DNA of 64,000 nucleotides from Leptospira neocaledonica (GTDB taxonomy: Bacteria > Spirochaetota > Leptospiria > Leptospirales > Leptospiraceae), in assembly GCF_002812205.1 (NCBI RefSeq), contig NZ_NPEA01000005.1, positions 1 through 64,000 of the forward strand, in the 5' to 3' direction. This document shows positions 63,985-64,000 of this stretch, piece by piece. The position numbers and the translations under genes are program-made. Every line of letters starts with the position of its first letter. Position 1 is the first letter of the stretch. The notes beneath the pieces are model-generated. The model did not search any database. It saw nothing but the letters and a program-made list of their open reading frames with translations, and had not been told where the DNA came from.

Positions 63985-64000
63985 ATGAGCCTTTTGAGAC
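63985..64000 (+). CDS. Start of a gene truncated by the window end
   Basis: The ATG at 63985 follows AGGGAGAGGCGGTA, a strong ribosome site, and reads MSLLR before the window ends. Nothing more can be said of it. Confidence 0.5.

Overview
The window looks like a chromosomal segment of a Leptospira-type spirochaete. The support is the AT-leaning codon use, many short lipoproteins with relaxed spirochaetal lipoboxes, a 7TMR-DISM histidine kinase, twin membrane/PAS histidine kinases, and a tRNA-Ile/tRNA-Ala pair with no rRNA genes nearby (Leptospira rRNA genes are scattered). Dispersed GC-rich structured intergenic repeats also fit. This is judged from content, not from a database search.

Region 1 (87-11380, all minus strand) is a defence locus. 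In transcription order it holds a HARE-HTH/nuclease-like protein, a strong promoter flanked by inverted repeats, a half-length S protein, hsdM, and a promoter with a small structured RNA ending in a terminator. These are followed by abiF (a HEPN RNase of the Abi_2 family), a KAP-family P-loop NTPase, full-length hsdS, hsdR and a YgjP-like metallohydrolase. An AbiF/RNA toxin-antitoxin-like unit and a KAP ATPase thus sit inside a type I restriction-modification operon. This is the most interesting part of the window.

Region 2 (11381-24700) is mixed. It has a MATE pump, a membrane fatty-acid-hydroxylase-like protein, a di-iron-type hydrolase, an NmrA-like oxidoreductase divergent from a TetR regulator, a GFA-family zinc protein and an ABC-F protein. 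It also has a YdcZ-type membrane protein, two divergent alkylation-repair genes (AlkC/AlkD-like and AlkZ/YcaQ-like) and an alpha/beta hydrolase. Its intergenic spaces carry repeats: a 130-bp tandem repeat, two copies of a structured element whose central stem covaries, GC-rich hairpins and a recurring 16-bp palindrome.

Region 3 (24735-41434) holds two-gene proline catabolism, a DUF3095 cyclase-like protein, a CzcC-CzcA metal efflux operon without an adaptor gene, a TfoX-domain protein with a histone-H1-like tail, and a flavoprotein fused to a NapH/NosR-like polyferredoxin. It ends with a soluble sugar-dehydrogenase-like lipoprotein and a 34-codon remnant of a PaiB-type gene.

Region 4 (41500-53310) has the two tRNAs, a 7TMR-DISM kinase convergent with a LuxR-type response regulator, and a zeta-toxin remnant with a small partner gene. 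An acyltransferase and a Crp-like regulator lie divergent from a likely lipid-metabolism operon (SMP-30-like protein, acyl-CoA dehydrogenase, APH-like phosphotransferase, DUF6285 protein, histidine phosphatase). Region 5 (53460-64000) contains paralogous histidine kinases, GST, MAPEG, a hotdog thioesterase, zinc alcohol dehydrogenase and a methyl-accepting chemotaxis protein, and the window ends in the first codons of another gene.
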